In this document: positions 1 through 12,338 of the stretch, in pieces | Layout: each line of letters opens with the position of its first letter | How positions within the stretch are numbered: position 1 is the first letter of the stretch | NCBI RefSeq assembly: GCF_029407905.1 | Contig: NC_073643.1 | Location: forward strand, 38,474,501 to 38,538,500 | Direction: 5' to 3' | Origin: Bubalus kerabau | Lineage: Eukaryota; Chordata; Mammalia; Artiodactyla; Bovidae | Length of the DNA: 64,000 nucleotides | Program-made: the position numbers and the translations under genes | Notes under the pieces: model-generated | The model's database searches: none | The model's input: the letters and a program-made list of their open reading frames with translations, nothing else | Told to the model about the DNA's origin: nothing

Positions 1-1220
1 TAAAGTAATGCTCAGAATTCTCCAAACCAGGCTTCAGCAATACATGAACTTCCAGATGTTCAAGCTGGTTTTAGAAAAGGCAGAGGAACCAGAGATCAAA
101 TTGCCAACATCCGCTGGATCATGGAAAAAGCAAGAGAGTTCCAGAAAAAACATCTATTTCTGCTTTATTGACTATGCCAAAGCCTTTGATTGTGTGGATC
201 ACAATAAACTGTGGAAAATTCTGAAAGAGATGAGAATACCAGACCACCTGAACCACCACTTGAGAAACCTGTATGCAGGTTAGGAAGCAAAAGTTAGAAC
301 TGGACTTGGAACAACAGACTGGTTCCAAATAGGAAAAGGAATTCGTCAAGGCTGTATATTGTCACCCTGCTTATTTAACTTCTGTGCAGGGTACATCATG
401 AGAAACGCTGGGCTGCAGGAAGCACAAGCCAGAATCAAGACTGCTGGGAGAAATATCAATAACCTCAGATACACAAATGAACCACCCTTATGGCAGAAAG
501 TGAAGAGGAACTCAGAAGCCTCTTGATGAAAGTGAAAGAGGAGAGTGAAAAAGTTGGCTTTAAAGCTCAACATTCAGAAAACTAAAATCATGGCATCCGG
601 TCCCATCACTTTATGGCAAATAGATGGGGAAAGAGTGGAAACAGTGTCAGACTTTTATTTTTGGGGGCTCCAAAATCACTGCAGATGGTGATTGCAGCCA
701 TGAACCTAAAAGATGCTTACTCCTTGGGAGGAAAGTTATGACCAACTTAGATAGCATATACAAAAGCAGAGACTTACTTTGCCAACAAAGTCGGTCTAGT
801 CAAGGCTATGGTTTTTCCAATGGTCATGTATGGATGCGATAGTTGGACTGTGAAGAAAGCTGAGTTCCGAAGAATTGATGCTTTTGAACTGTGGTGTTGG
901 AGAAGACTCTTGAGAGTCCTTTGGAGATCAGCCCTGGGTGTTCTTTGGAAGGAATGATGCTAAAGCTGAAACTCCAGTACTTTGGCTATCTCAGGCGAAG
1001 AGGTGACTCATTGGAAAAGACTCTGATGCTGGGAGGGATTGGGGGCAGGAGGAAAAGGGGACGACAGAGCATGAGATGGCTGGATGGCATCACCAACTCG
1101 ATGGATGTGAGTTTGAGTGAACTCTGGGAGTTGGTGATGGACAGGGAGGCCTGGTGTGCTACAATTCTTGGGGTTGCAAAGAGTCGGACACAACTGAGTG
1201 ACTGGACTGAACTGAACTGA
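1..1220 (+). mobile_element. BovB LINE copy A (3' part, decayed)
   Basis: Sequence closely matches the reverse transcriptase to 3' end of the ruminant BovB (RTE-clade) LINE. The translated FIDYAKAFDCVDHNKLW block lies near 165-215, and the C-terminal block ([12 protein letters not shown], then REAW) lies near 1010-1150. The frame is broken by an in-frame stop near 281 and several indels, and the YADD active site is destroyed (tacacaaatga near 470). It ends in the typical BovB tail of repeated ACTGA units at 1205-1220. It starts off the left edge. It abuts copy B without a spacer and looks less diverged, so it may have inserted into copy B. No intact protein can be made. Confidence 0.9.
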
Positions 1221-2866
1221 AGCAGAAGAGATTAAGAAGAGGTGGTAAGGATACGCAGAAGAAGTATACAAAAGCCCAGATAACCACAGTGGTGTGGGCA
1301 CTCACCTAGAGTCATAGTGTGAAGTCAAGTGGGCCTTAGAAAGCATTACTATGAACAAAGCTAGTGGAGGTAATGGAATTCCAGTTGAGCTATTTAAAAT
1401 CCTTGAAAATGATATTGTTAAAGTGCTGCATTCAATATGCCGGCAAATTTGGAAAACCCAGCAGTGGCCACAGGACTGGAAAAGGTCAGTTTTCATTTCA
1501 ATCCCAAAGAAGGGTAATGCCAAAGAATCTTCAGGCTACAGTACATTTGCACTCATTTCACATGCTAGCAAGGCAATGCTCAAAATTCTTCAAGAGAGGC
1601 TGTTGAACAGGAGGTTCAACAGTAGGTTCAACACCAGGAACTTCCAGAAGAACAAGCTGGATTTAGATAAGGCAGAGGAACCTGAGATCAAGTTCCCAAC
1701 ATCTGTTGGATCATAGAAAAAGCAAGGGAATTCCAAAACAACGTCTACTTCTGCTTCATTGACTACACTAGGTCTTTGACTGTGCAGATTACAACAAACT
1801 GTGGAAAATTCTTAAAGAGATGGGAATACCAGACCACTTTAACTGCTTCCTGAGAAACCTGTATGCAGGTCAAGAAGCAAGAGTTAGAACCAGACATGAA
1901 ACAACAATGGACTGGTTCCAAATTGGGAAAGGAGTACGTCAAGGCTGTATATTGTCACCCTGCCTATTTAATTTATATGCAGAGTACATCATGTGAAATG
2001 CCAGGCTGAATGAATCACAAGCTGAAATCAGGATTGCTGGAGAAGTATCAACAACCTCAGGTAGGCAGATGATACCATTCTAATGGCAGAAAGCAAAGAG
2101 GAACTAAAGGGCCTGTTGATCAGGGTGAAAGAGCAGAGTGAAAAAGCTGGCTTAAAACTTAACATTCAAAAAATGAAGATTATGGCATCTGATTCCATCA
2201 CATTATGGCAGATAGATGGGGAAAACATGACAGATCTTATTTTCTTGGGCTCCAAAGTCACTGTGGACAGCCACAAAATTAAAAGACGATTGCTCCTTGG
2301 AAGAAAAGCTATGATAAATCTAGACAGTGTACTAAAAAACAGAAACATCACTTTGCCAACAAAGATCTGTGTAGTCAAAGCTAAGGTTTTTTCAGTAGTC
2401 ATGTACGGATGTGAGAGTTGGACCACAAAAATGGCTGAGCACCAAAGAATTGATGCTTTTAAACTGTGGAGCTGCAGAATTCTTGAGAGACCCTTGGACA
2501 GCAAGGAGATCAAATCAGTCAATCCTAAAGGAAGTCAATCCTGAATATTCATTGGTACTGAAGCTCCAATACTTTGGCCACCTGATGTGAAGAGCCAACT
2601 CATTGGAAAAGAGCAATCATCTTTTAATTTTGAGGCTGTCCACAGTGATTTTGGAACCCAAGAAAATAAAATCTGATGCTGGGAAAGATTGAGGGCAGGA
2701 GGAGAAGGGGGTGACAGAGGATGATATGGTTGGATGCCATCACGGACTCAGTGGTCATTAGTTTGAGCAAACTCCAGGACATAGTGAAGGACAGGGAAGT
2801 CTGGCATGATGCATTCGTTGGGTCGCAGAGTCAGACATGACTTAGCAACTGAACAACAACAAAAAG
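1221..2866 (+). mobile_element. BovB LINE copy B (older, rearranged)
   Basis: A second BovB copy in the same orientation. It begins at the AGCAGAAGAGATTAAGAAG segment upstream of the reverse transcriptase and runs to the 3' end (tgacttagcaactgaac near 2840-2856). It is more diverged than copy A, with many stops and frameshifts and a local AGGTTCAAC duplication near 1607-1630. The longest open pieces are 1351-1716 and 2083-2544. Near 2611-2673 it carries an inverted copy of its own internal segment, listed separately. The abrupt start directly after copy A's tail suggests that its 5' part lies left of copy A, outside the window. Confidence 0.88.
2611..2673 (-). repeat. Inverted templated insertion inside BovB copy B
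   Basis: These 63 bases are the reverse complement of 2233-2295 of the same element with about five mismatches. Both versions share a deletion in the GACAGCC-AAAATT stretch relative to the other BovB copies in the window (compare copy C, 12286-12307). The inverted segment was therefore copied from this element and not from another BovB. BovB sequence resumes directly after it at TGATGCTGGG. Confidence 0.85.
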
Positions 2867-2986
2867 GGAATGTGTTTAAGTTAAACTTTTGAATTACTGG
2901 GTTCAAGGACTTTTTTTAATGTTTTTGTTATTATCAGAGGATGATTAGGGAGAATGGCATTGAAATACGTATAATATCATATATGA

Positions 2987-3240
2987 AATGAGTCGCCAGT
3001 CCAGGTTCGATGCACGATACTGGATGCTTGGGGCTGGTGCACTGGGACGACCCAGAGGGATGGTATGGGGAGGAAGGAGGGAGGAGGGACGACCCAGAGG
3101 GATGGTATGGGGAGGAAGGAGGGAGGAGGGTTCAGGATGGGGAACACATGTATATCTGTGGCGGATTCATTTCGATATTTGGCAAAACCAATACAATACT
3201 GTAAAGTTTAAAAATAAAATTAAATTAAAAAAAGAAAAAA
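2987..3240 (+). mobile_element. Ruminant L1 3' end (L1_BT-like), with A-rich tail
   Basis: The sequence has the look of the 3' terminus of a young ruminant L1: ATGAGTCGCCAGTCCAGG, then GGCAAAACCAATACAATA, then an A/AT-rich tail to about 3240. The family name is from memory. A 42-bp unit (GGGACGACCCAGAGGG...) is present twice in exact tandem at 3044-3085 and 3086-3127. The open frame across it has no recognisable domain and is not a gene. Confidence 0.65.
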
Positions 3241-4080
3241 GAATAAGGGAGAGAAAGCAAAGAAAAAAATTAGAAAATTTAGTGAGTCTGGTGGTTATTA
3301 AATGGTGGGATCTATCATATATTTACCCCAGATTGCTCATCTCTGAAGTTTCTGGTTTTCTTCCTTGACTGTTCAAGAGGTCAAAAATTTCAAAAGACTA
3401 AGGGCAGGAAGAAGAATAGTTGCTAAAAACCTAATAGCAGATCTGCCTGCAGTCCTGCAGCAGCTGTTTGACCATCAGCTGAATTCTGATAAGGAAAAGC
3501 AAATACCTTAGAAAATGGCAAGCTAAGCCTTTAAGCTTTGGAGGTGATGTTACATATTTCCTCTTCAGAAATACAAAGTGAAAATTGTTTAGGGATAGAA
3601 AATAATTTTCCAGGGATGACATGATCTATGACATAAAGGATTAAAACTTCAAAACCCCAGTTAACATACCTTTATTTAACATTGACTTCTTTAATGGAAA
3701 AAGTCACTTTCTTTTAGTTTGCATGTGTGCCAAGTTGCTTCAGTTGTGTAAACTTAAAAAAAATAATAACATGCATACAGCAAAGTGCACAATATATAGC
3801 AAACCATTATAAAGTTAATTTTTACCAAATGAACACATCCCTGTAACCACCACCAAGGTCAAGCAGTAGAACATAACCAGCCTCTTAAAAGCGCCCACTG
3901 TGTCCTTCCAACGCACTACCCGCCACCAAAGTAACTGTTTTCTTTCACCACCAATTAATTGTGTCTGTATTTAACAAGATATACATGGAAAATGTAGGAT
4001 GTACTTTTCTGTGTCTGGTTTCTTTCACTCAAGATTATATAGAATTCATCCCTGATTTGGTTTTTATCTTTCTGTTATGT
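3241..4080. other. Non-coding; old L1-like remnant and a scrap of Bov-tA
   Basis: No gene seen. 3720-3752 resembles a short piece of Bov-tA. 3765-3890 resembles the 3' region of an old mammalian L1 (the 'aaatgaacacatccctgtaaccacc' type of sequence, in degraded form). The rest is AT-rich unique sequence. Confidence 0.45.
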
Positions 4081-4180
4081 GGCTTCATTCATTCCACAAA
4101 TATTTACTGAGCATCTACTGTATGCCAAGCACTGTATGCTAGACACTGCAGACACAATGGCAATGATGCAGATACGGTCC
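4080..4180 (-). repeat. L2/MIR 3'-end fragment
   Basis: Contains the familiar L2/MIR-type string TTCATTCATTCCACAAATA followed by TTTACTGAGCATCTACTGTATGCCAAGCACTG, in degraded form. Ancient and non-coding. Confidence 0.7.
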
Positions 4181-5630
4181 CTGCTTTCTTGAAACGTACA
4201 TAAAGAGATTGTCTTCTGACTCTGAAAATGAGTATCTAAGGATTTAAAAGTCATTGCTTCCCAGAGACACAATGACGTTGTCAACACAGGTAGCTCCAAG
4301 GTACCCATTTGTCTAGAAAATAACAGATATGGTCTGGCTAATGTGTACTTCTGTAGATTTCCAAATCTTTATCTCCAGAATCTCCCAGCATTGTTTACCT
4401 GCTATTTAAGAGTCAGAGGCCTGCAAAATAAAAATCTCAGTTGCCTTTTTAGAGTTGCATTCCAGGACAGCCCCTTAATTGAATAACTAGAATGTCTGCC
4501 AGGCAGGGCTCTGGGGAAGGAAGTTGTCTGTATCTTTGAAATGTTATTTCAAACATGCTTCTTTGGCAGAAAAATTCAGAGAAAAGTAACAGGCAGGCAA
4601 TGGCTTTTTCCCTTTGAAGTTATAGTTTCTGCCCTTTTCTCAGTTTAGGAAATAGGTTGAGAGATAATACTTCATGTGGTCAGTGAAGATTTCCAATTAG
4701 CCCAAAATCAGGAGAGTGATACCAGGAGTGCTATATCAAGATCCCACATAAAGTAAAATTCTAAACTGCATGCATACATTAACTTTAGATGTGCTACTAA
4801 TTACCGACGTCTGTAAATGACTTTTAAAAATTTAAATTAGTACAACATTGAGGAAATTAAGTATGTGCATTTATCAAAAGTCTTAACAATTTTAAGAGCA
4901 TGAGAAATCTAAAGTCCCTCTACTCATCACCCTCAAATTTTTCCCCTGTCCCTTTCTCCAGGTATGAATTGAGTACATCCTTCCAGCCCTCTTTTTGTAT
5001 ATATTTTCCCAAATACATTTATGCATGTTGTTTTTCACATAAATAGCATGCCTCAGCTTGCTTTCTGCCCTTCAACAGTGTTTTCCGTGATCTTGCAAAT
5101 TACTATCTAGCTGGTTCGCTCCTTTGAATTGCTGTGCAGGGTTCTGTCATGTAAGTCCACCACTTTCTATAATGTAGCCATCCTTCTACTGAAAACACAC
5201 TGTCTCCAATTTTTCAGTAGGACAAACAGCGCTGCCATGAACAGCCTTGACGTGCATTCTTAGACTTGGAAGCAAGTATTTCTTCAAGACACACATCAAG
5301 AAATGGATAGATGATGCCACTGCTTCTTTAAAAGAGCCTCTTGGTTCTTCCCTCTGAAGAAGCCCTTTGAAGGCCGCATAGGTCTTATTTGTATCTGTTT
5401 TGCCAGATCCCAGCACAGAGGCTGCCAGCTAGTGACCGCTTGCCACGTGTGGGGTCCCCTGTTTTCCTTTCATCTCTTCACTTCTCAGTCTCTTCACCTG
5501 AGTCTCTTCTCTGATTCCTCTTCGCCTCCAGGTCATTTCAAAGCAAGCAACCTCAAGTCTTCCTTCTAGGCCTTCTCTTGTTTCTCCAGTGTATCTTTCC
5601 TCTTTGTCAGAAGCTCTCTTTCCAGGCTTA
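4181..5630. other. Non-coding interval, partly old L1
   Basis: No gene seen. 4930-5245 reads like an antisense fragment of an old mammalian L1 (tail-like phrases around 'gaattgctgtgcagggttctg' and 'aaacagcgctgccatgaac'). The remainder is unique or unrecognised. Open frames here are short and lack family features. Confidence 0.45.
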
Positions 5631-5990
5631 CATTAGATCAACTGGGGAGTTTTTGAAATCTACCAGTGCCCAGACCCACTTTCCAGAGGTTCTGACTTGA
5701 ATGATCTGCAATGCAGTGGATCCCTGATGTTCCGTTTTTTCCTTAGCTTTCTGTCTGATACTAATAGGAGGCTACAATGGAAACTCATTGCCTTGGGGCA
5801 TTGGTTCTCTAAGTGCGGTGCCCAGCCAGCAGTAATAGCACTCCACGGGCTTTATTAGAAGTATGAATTCTTGGGCTTGACCCTTTAGGACTGCTAAACC
5901 AGAAATTGGAGGATGGGCTCCTGTAGAATAGTTTTGGTAAGCCCTTCAGATGACTGGGAAGCATACTAAAGCAAATTGGAGAACTGCTGC
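5630..5990. repeat. MER5A-like hAT DNA-transposon fossils
   Basis: Two stretches, about 5638-5720 and 5805-5985, resemble MER5A/Charlie non-autonomous hAT elements: 'aactggggagtttttgaaat', 'ggttctctaagtgcggt', and an ending like 'ttggagaactgctgcc'. Diverged and non-coding. Confidence 0.55.
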
Positions 5991-6139
5991 CCTCCTGTCT
6001 TTCCCTGACTCTGTAATCATGGAGAAGACATCCTTATTCTTACCTCGACTCCTCTCCTGAACTTCAGCTGCCCCACTGACATACCTCTAGGGTGCATCCC
6101 TACATCTCTAGTGCTCCCCACGCCACTCCCAGCTTGCCA

Positions 6140-7130
6140 AGTGGTGTTTCATTGCATGTATATATGTATAAACACATCACATCTTCTTTATCCATTCATC
6201 TGCTGATGGACACTTAGCTTGTTCCCATGTCTTAGTAATTGTAAATAAAGTAGCTATAAATATTGGAGTGCATGTATCTTTTTGAATTAGTGGGAGTTTT
6301 TTAGGATATATACCCAGGAGTGGAACTGCTGGGTCACTCTTAATTTTTGAGAAACCTCCAACTGTTTTCCCCAGTGGCTGCATCAATTTACATTCCTACC
6401 AATAGTGTACAAGGGTTCCCTTTTCTCCATATCCTCACCACCAACTTTAAAATAGTTTTATTATTTAAAAAATATTTTAAACTACATAGCTGCCGAGTCA
6501 TTCTTGCACTGCATAGTGACTAGTCCAAGTTTTCCCAATCAATTTCAGAAACTCTCTCTATCAGAAGCTAAATTCTCTGAGATCTGTTTCTGGATTTTCT
6601 GGTTTCTTCCATTGGGTTTTCTGTGCATTCATAATCTAGTATCACTATATTTATTTACTGAGGCATTCCATTATATTTTGATATTTGGTATATTTTTTGG
6701 TTAATAATTTTGTGAAGGTTTTATTTTGTTTATTTAGGTTCAGAAGCAAAGGAAAGTTTTATTATTTGATCAGAGAATGGTAATATTTGGTATTATTATT
6801 AGAGTCTACACATAACTCATTTTCAAAATTTTCCAAGCTGTTTTTTATTTATGTTCTCAAGTAAAGGTTGGTTCAATTTTGTCTCAAACAAAAGAAAAAT
6901 AACAGAAACAAACTGTTGGCACTTATATTGTGTTTCCAATAATTTTATAAACTGTCTTAGGGAGAATGGGCACCTTACTGACACTCAGTCATCCTAAGAA
7001 TGTGGTGATCTTCCATCTACTCACATCACCTCTGAAGTCTTCATTAGCGTTTTAAAGTAGTATTTATATAGGCATTGCATGTTCCTTGTTATTTTTATCC
7101 CCAGTGATTTTGTTGCTATTGTATGTGAGT
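6140..7130 (-). mobile_element. L1 LINE ORF2 fragments (antisense, decayed)
   Basis: 6150-6450 is reverse-complement L1 ORF2: the minus-strand frame at 6177-6386 gives QPLGKTVGGFSKIKSDPAVP and LLGIYPKKLPLIQKDTC, typical of the L1 ORF2 region just 5' of the C terminus. About 6830-7130 continues with older L1-like sequence. Stops and gaps throughout; not functional. Confidence 0.7.
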
Positions 7131-7199
7131 TTTTATTCTTTTGTATTCTCTCTCTGGTTGTAATATGTATATATCAAAGGCAGCAATTTCTGCATAATC

Positions 7200-8223
7200 A
7201 CTTTGGGACTCATTCTTGACGTCCTCCCTTCTCATCCCTGTGATAACATCCTTCACCATGTCCTGTTTAAAATACACTTTCTCAGTATCTAAATCCTGCC
7301 ACCTCCACTCCCACACCCTAGTTAAAGCCACCTTCATCCTCATTTGAACAACACAATAGCCTCCTAGATCCCATCGTCCACACAGCAGCCAGAGGGATTT
7401 TTTTTCATAATGAAAGGAGTGTCTTGCCATCTCCTTGCCTAACGATTTTCTGTCTTGCTCTTACATTTAGAGTAAAATACAAACTCCACACCTGAAAGGT
7501 CCCATAACACCTGGCTCCTGTTTCACTTGCTCACAGCCCCACTCTCCATCCCTTCTCCCTCATTCACAGAACTCCAACCACAAGGGCCTCTTTGGGTTCT
7601 GAAACCCTTCAACTTCTTTAACTGTCTTAGACATTCTCCTGCTGTTCTCTCTGCCCAGAATATTTTTCTGCTTGTTCTTCAAAGGGGTGGCTCCTTCTTA
7701 CTATCTATTTATGTTGTTGTTCAGCTGCTAAGTTGTGCCTGACTCTTTGTGACCCCATAGACTGCAGCAAACCAGGCTTCCCTGTCCTTCTTTGTTTCCC
7801 AAAGTTTGCTAAAACTCATCTCCATTGAGCAGGTGATGCCATCGATCCATTTCATCCTCTGTCACCCGCTTCTCCTCCTGCTCTCAATCTTTCCCAGCAT
7901 CAGGGTCTTTTCCAATGAGTCGGCTCTTCGCATCAGGTGGCCAAAGGCTTCCATTTATCTAGCACATCTCAAAGAGCCTTTCTCTGTCCACCTAATCTCA
8001 ACTATATGCCTTTTAATCTCCTCTACAAAGAACTGTGCGTAATTAATATACTTGTTCACCTATTTACTTATTTTGTGTTTCTCTTCCCCACTGGACTGTG
8101 AGCTCCTCTGCAAACTGCATGGTACACAGTAGGTGTTAAATAAATATTTTTTGAATAAATGAATGTCTTCCTGGTACATAGTAGGTGTTCAATAAATATT
8201 TTTTAATAAATAAATGTCTTCCT
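7200..8223 (-). mobile_element. L2 LINE 3' portion, interrupted by BovB
   Basis: 7290-7710 and 7948-8160 together read as an old L2: a 'cttctctgcccagaatatttttctgc' type of stretch, then 'tggactgtgagctcctctgcaaact', then 'acacagtaggtgttaaataaatattttttgaataaatgaatg'. The two halves are separated by a younger BovB fragment. The terminal 52-bp unit is duplicated (8121-8172 and 8173-8223). Confidence 0.65.
7712..7947 (-). mobile_element. BovB 3'-end fragment
   Basis: Reverse complement of the BovB 3' region: 'cagctgctaagttgtgcctgactc', 'tttcccagcatcagggtctttt', 'gagtcggctcttcgcatcaggtggccaa'. It is 5'-truncated, contains an internal gap, and is inserted into the L2 element. Confidence 0.8.
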
Positions 8224-10150
8224 TGTTTATATAGTCGGGCTGAGTAAGCATCTACTTTTTCCTGAGACTCAATAATTATTCTCCAATCATGTTTTAATTC
8301 CATGGATACTGTATATCAAACACTTCCATTTCTATATAAATCACAAGCTCCTGTCAAATTTCATTCAAAAACTTGACTTAGCTATCAGAAATCTCTTTGT
8401 AGTGTTTGATCACATCAGTATATATGAGGTTCTTTTCAAATAGTGAAATACATACTGAATGTTACAGAAAAAGCTACCATTATGCGTAATTTATGAAAAA
8501 ACTTTTCCCTGAGGGTAGTGATAACACTGTATCTTCTTTATATATTGTTTCTTTATTTTTAAAAAATATTGTTCTCACTAAGAAAGTAATATATTCTTAT
8601 TACTAAAAAAGGCAGATAATACGGGGGTAGGTATCACTGAAATGTAATAAGTATGGAAGATCTCCATAATTCCTGGTTTCAGAGATCATAGTCATATGGT
8701 TATAGCATGATGTAAATCCCTCTTTCTAGAGTTTTTTTTCCTATGCAGATCCTGTTCAGGTTGAGATTTTGCTCTTTTATTTTGTTTTTAGGAGACAATT
8801 ACACAAACAACACTGTGACTCATTTACTTAATAATACAACTTGGACATGTTTATATGTTAAAACATACTGCTCTTTCTGACTCTGAAATAATTGCCCAAT
8901 ATTTCATTGGATTTACTGTTTCTTGATGGTTCTTTTCCCTTTCCACCTGATCAGTGAAGTGGGGAGGACAGGATCTTGAATTATGTTTGTTTTCAATTAT
9001 TAGGACCTTTATCCCTCCTGGACAAGAGGACCAAAGTCACCATTCAGGGAGTCATTCTCTACCTCTGCTCTGTCAGAAAAGGTGCTTAGAGCAAATATAA
9101 GTTCCTTGAGGTCCAGATTTGTAGTCAGCATTAATGAACTGAATAATCAGCACAAAATAAGAAGTGCTGATTTTTAAAATGTATGTGGGTGAATTTGTGT
9201 TGCTGACTGTAATTAGAATTCAGGCGCCACCGCCACTGTGGTAAGTGCCCAGAAAAAAATTATACATCCAAAGTCTTGCTGTTTGTGACTGCACCTCTAG
9301 CACAGAGCCCAACAGTAGCGAAACTTTATTCCAGTTATGCTCGCCGTGAGTTTCCCTGATATGTGCCATCAGACCTGTTTCTAAGTGGGGAAAAAAAACA
9401 AACGTTTTTCTTTGTGCCAGCTTCTGATAAGGACTTGACAAGGTGCTAATTGCCAGGCTTACATTTCAGGAAGCAACCTATTTTCTGTGATTGGTGCCAA
9501 TTAATACAAAGACAGTGCATGGTGAATATACCATTTCCAACTGGCACTGATTTGATGTCACATAATCTCATTACCATGTCAAGCTGTTGCATGCAATGCA
9601 TCTGTGTTTTTCCACATTAAGTAAAAAATGAAATTATTTATCCCTGCCTCTAGCCCCTCTCCATTGTCCTTGGTAGTCACAGTAACTGAGATATTTTGAA
9701 AAGTTCTTTGAAGACCTTCTTTGTAGCAGGCTTCCACATAAACTCACAGGGAATTCAAATCCTGAACCACTTTATAACTAGAAGGCAGGCCTTCTGGCCA
9801 TATGCTATTTTGATAGCAAGGACCATAGTACAGCCTGAATAATACAAAGATACTGAGCTGAACTGAGGGCCGTGAGAGTTTATAAGGATGATTGTTGCTA
9901 TGAGACCCCTGAAGAAGAGCAGTGTTCACAAGGTCCAGTCTTACAGGTAGGTCATTGAGTGGTCTGGGTGTTGGAAAAGCCTCCTCTTCATCAACCCCAG
10001 TTGGACCCATATCCAGAAGCCTCACCATTTGTGACTGACTCCCTAAACCAGATCCTCTATAGGCCTGGCTGGACTGATATCTGAATTTTTTCTGACGTCT
10101 AGATTTCTACTCTTTGAGATTGTGTTCTTCACCATCAAAATTTATGCTAT
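8224..10150. other. Non-coding, largely repeat-poor interval
   Basis: No gene or clear transposon recognised. 9480-9615 is free of recognisable repeats and rich in TAAT-type and palindromic words (ATTGGTGCCAATTAAT, GTTGCATGCAATGCAT). It could be a conserved non-coding element, but I have no alignment to show it. Confidence 0.35.
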
Positions 10151-10156
10151 TTTAAG

Positions 10157-10367
10157 CTTTGCTGTTGTTGTTTAGTCACTAAGTTGTGTCTGACTCTTCT
10201 GCGACCCCATGGGACTGTAGCCCGCCAGGCTCCTCTGTCCATGGAATTTTCCAGGCAAGAGTTGCCATTGCCTCCTCCAGGGAATCTTCCTGACCCAGGG
10301 ATCAAACCCCTGACTCCTGTCTTGGCAGACAGATTCTTTACCACTGAGACACCAGGGAAGCCCGTGA
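10157..10367 (-). mobile_element. Bov-tA SINE
   Basis: Complete tRNA-headed ruminant SINE in reverse orientation. It ends at ACACCAGGGAAGCCC (the SINE 5' end) and includes 'gacccagggatcaaacccc', the degenerate tRNA B-box region. Flanked by an imperfect TTTAAG duplication near 10151 and 10368. Confidence 0.9.
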
Positions 10368-10374
10368 TTTAAGA

Positions 10375-10610
10375 ATACAGACCTTGAAATCAGAAAGTCT
10401 ACCTTTGAAGGCCCATTTAGCTACTCACTAGCTGAGTAACCTTGAGCCCATTACTTACCCTGTGTTTATTTCTTCCTCTCCAAGGTGGAGCTCATGGCAT
10501 TCCTATTTAATTGGGTTGTCAGAAGAACTGACTACAACCTAATCCATTGTTAGCTGAAGTAGTAAGCCATCACAAAGGTTAACCATTATTATGATTAATA
10601 CCTTTACAAT
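10375..10610 (+). repeat. MIR SINE
   Basis: Diverged MIR core: 'tagctactcactagctgagtaaccttgagcccattacttaccctg' followed by the 'ttcctctccaaggtgg' region. Confidence 0.7.
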
Positions 10611-10829
10611 AGACAGCCTATTAAACATCTTCTGGCAGAGGAAATTACATTTTTGCATATGTAAATATTTTCTACCATATAAAAACATTTTTAAACTGTT
10701 CATTCAGTGGGGAAATTGGGTTCTGGCTAATGTTTTGGTTATGTAAAATATTCTGCCAGATAAAGAAAATCCAGTGTTTGAAAAAAATGCTAAATTGGAC
10801 TTATTTAAGCACGCAAAGGAGAAATGAAA
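10611..10829. other. AT-rich unique sequence
   Basis: No gene or recognised repeat. Confidence 0.4.
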
Positions 10830-11607
10830 GGATATATATATCCTTCTGAATGCAGAGTTCCAAAGAATAGCAAGAAGAGATAAGAAAGCCTTCCTCAGTG
10901 ATCAGTGCAAAGAAATAAAGGAAAAACAATAGAATGGAAAAGACTAGAGATCTCTTCAACAAAATTAGAGATACCAAGGGAACATTTCATGCAAAGATGG
11001 GCACAATTAAGGACAGAAATGATATGGACCTAACAGAAGCAGAAGATATTAAGAAGAGGTGGCAAGAATACACAGAAGAACTGTACAAAAAAGATCTTCA
11101 TGACTCAGATAACCATGATGGTGTGATCACCCACCTAGAGTCAGACAACCTGGAATTCGAAGTCAAGTGGGTTTTTGGAAACATCACTATGAACAAAGCT
11201 AATGGAAGTGATGGAATTCCAGTTGAGCTATTTCAAATCCTAAAAGATGATGCTATGAAAGTGCTGCACTCAATATGCCAGCAAATTTGGAAAACTCAGC
11301 AGTGGCCACAGGACTGGAAAAGGTCAGTTTTCATTTCAACCCCAAAGAAAGGCAATGCCAAAGAATGCTCAAACTACCACACAATTGCACTCATCTCACA
11401 TGTTAGTAAAGTAATGCTCAAAATTCTCCAAGCCAGGCTTCAGCAGTATGTGAACCGTGAACTTCCTGATGTTCAAGCTGGTTTTAGAAAAGACAGAGGA
11501 ACCAGAAATCAAATTGCCAACATCTGCTGGATCATGGAAAAAGCAAGAGAGTTCCAGGAAAATATCTACTTCTGCTTTATTGACTATGCTAAAGCCTTTG
11601 ACTGTGT

Positions 11608-11797
11608 GAACAGGAACGTGAAAGCCACTCAGTCATGTCTGACACTCTGTGACCCCATGGACTATGCAATTCATGGGATTCTCCAGGCCAGAACACTGGA
11701 GTGGATAGCTGTTCCCTTCTCCAGGGGATCTTCCCAACCCAGGGATCGAACCCATGTCTCCCATATTGCAGGCAGATTCTTGAACAGCTGAGCCACC
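11608..11797 (-). mobile_element. Bov-tA SINE nested in BovB copy C
   Basis: Reverse-oriented Bov-tA with the tRNA-like head at its right end (gaacagctgagccacc). It is flanked by ACTGTGT at 11601-11607 and 11798-11804, a target-site duplication that splits the BovB GACTGTGTGGATCAC segment. It therefore post-dates the BovB insertion. Confidence 0.9.
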
Positions 11798-12338
11798 ACT
11801 GTGTAGATCACAACAAACTGTGGAAAATTCTTCAAGAGACTGGAATACCTGACCACCTTACATGTCTCCTGAGGAATCTGTATAGAGGTCAAGAAGCAAC
11901 AGTTAGAACCGGGCTTGGAACAACAGATTGGTTCCAAATTGGGAAAGGAGTATGTCAAGGGTGTATATTGTCATCTTGTTTATTTAACTTATATGCAGAG
12001 TACATCATGCAAAATGCTGGGGTGGATGAAGCTCAAGCTGGAATCAAGATTGCTGGGACAAATATCAATAACCTCAGATACGTATATACCACCTTTATGG
12101 CAGAGAGTGAAGAACTAAAGAGCCTCTTGATGAAAGTTAAAGATGAGAGTGAAAAAGCTGACTTAAAACTCAACATTCAAAAAACGAAGATCATGGCATC
12201 TGGCCCCATCACTTCATGGCAAATAGATGGGGAAAACATGGGAAAAGTGACAGACTTTATTTTCTTGGGCTCCCAAATCACCGTGGACAGTGAGTGCAAC
12301 CACAAAAGTAGAAGATGCTTGCTCCTTGGAAGAAAAGC

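Noticed and set aside
10934..11791. 285-codon open frame as a gene
   Set aside because: It is BovB reverse-transcriptase sequence running into a nested Bov-tA; the element is broken downstream.
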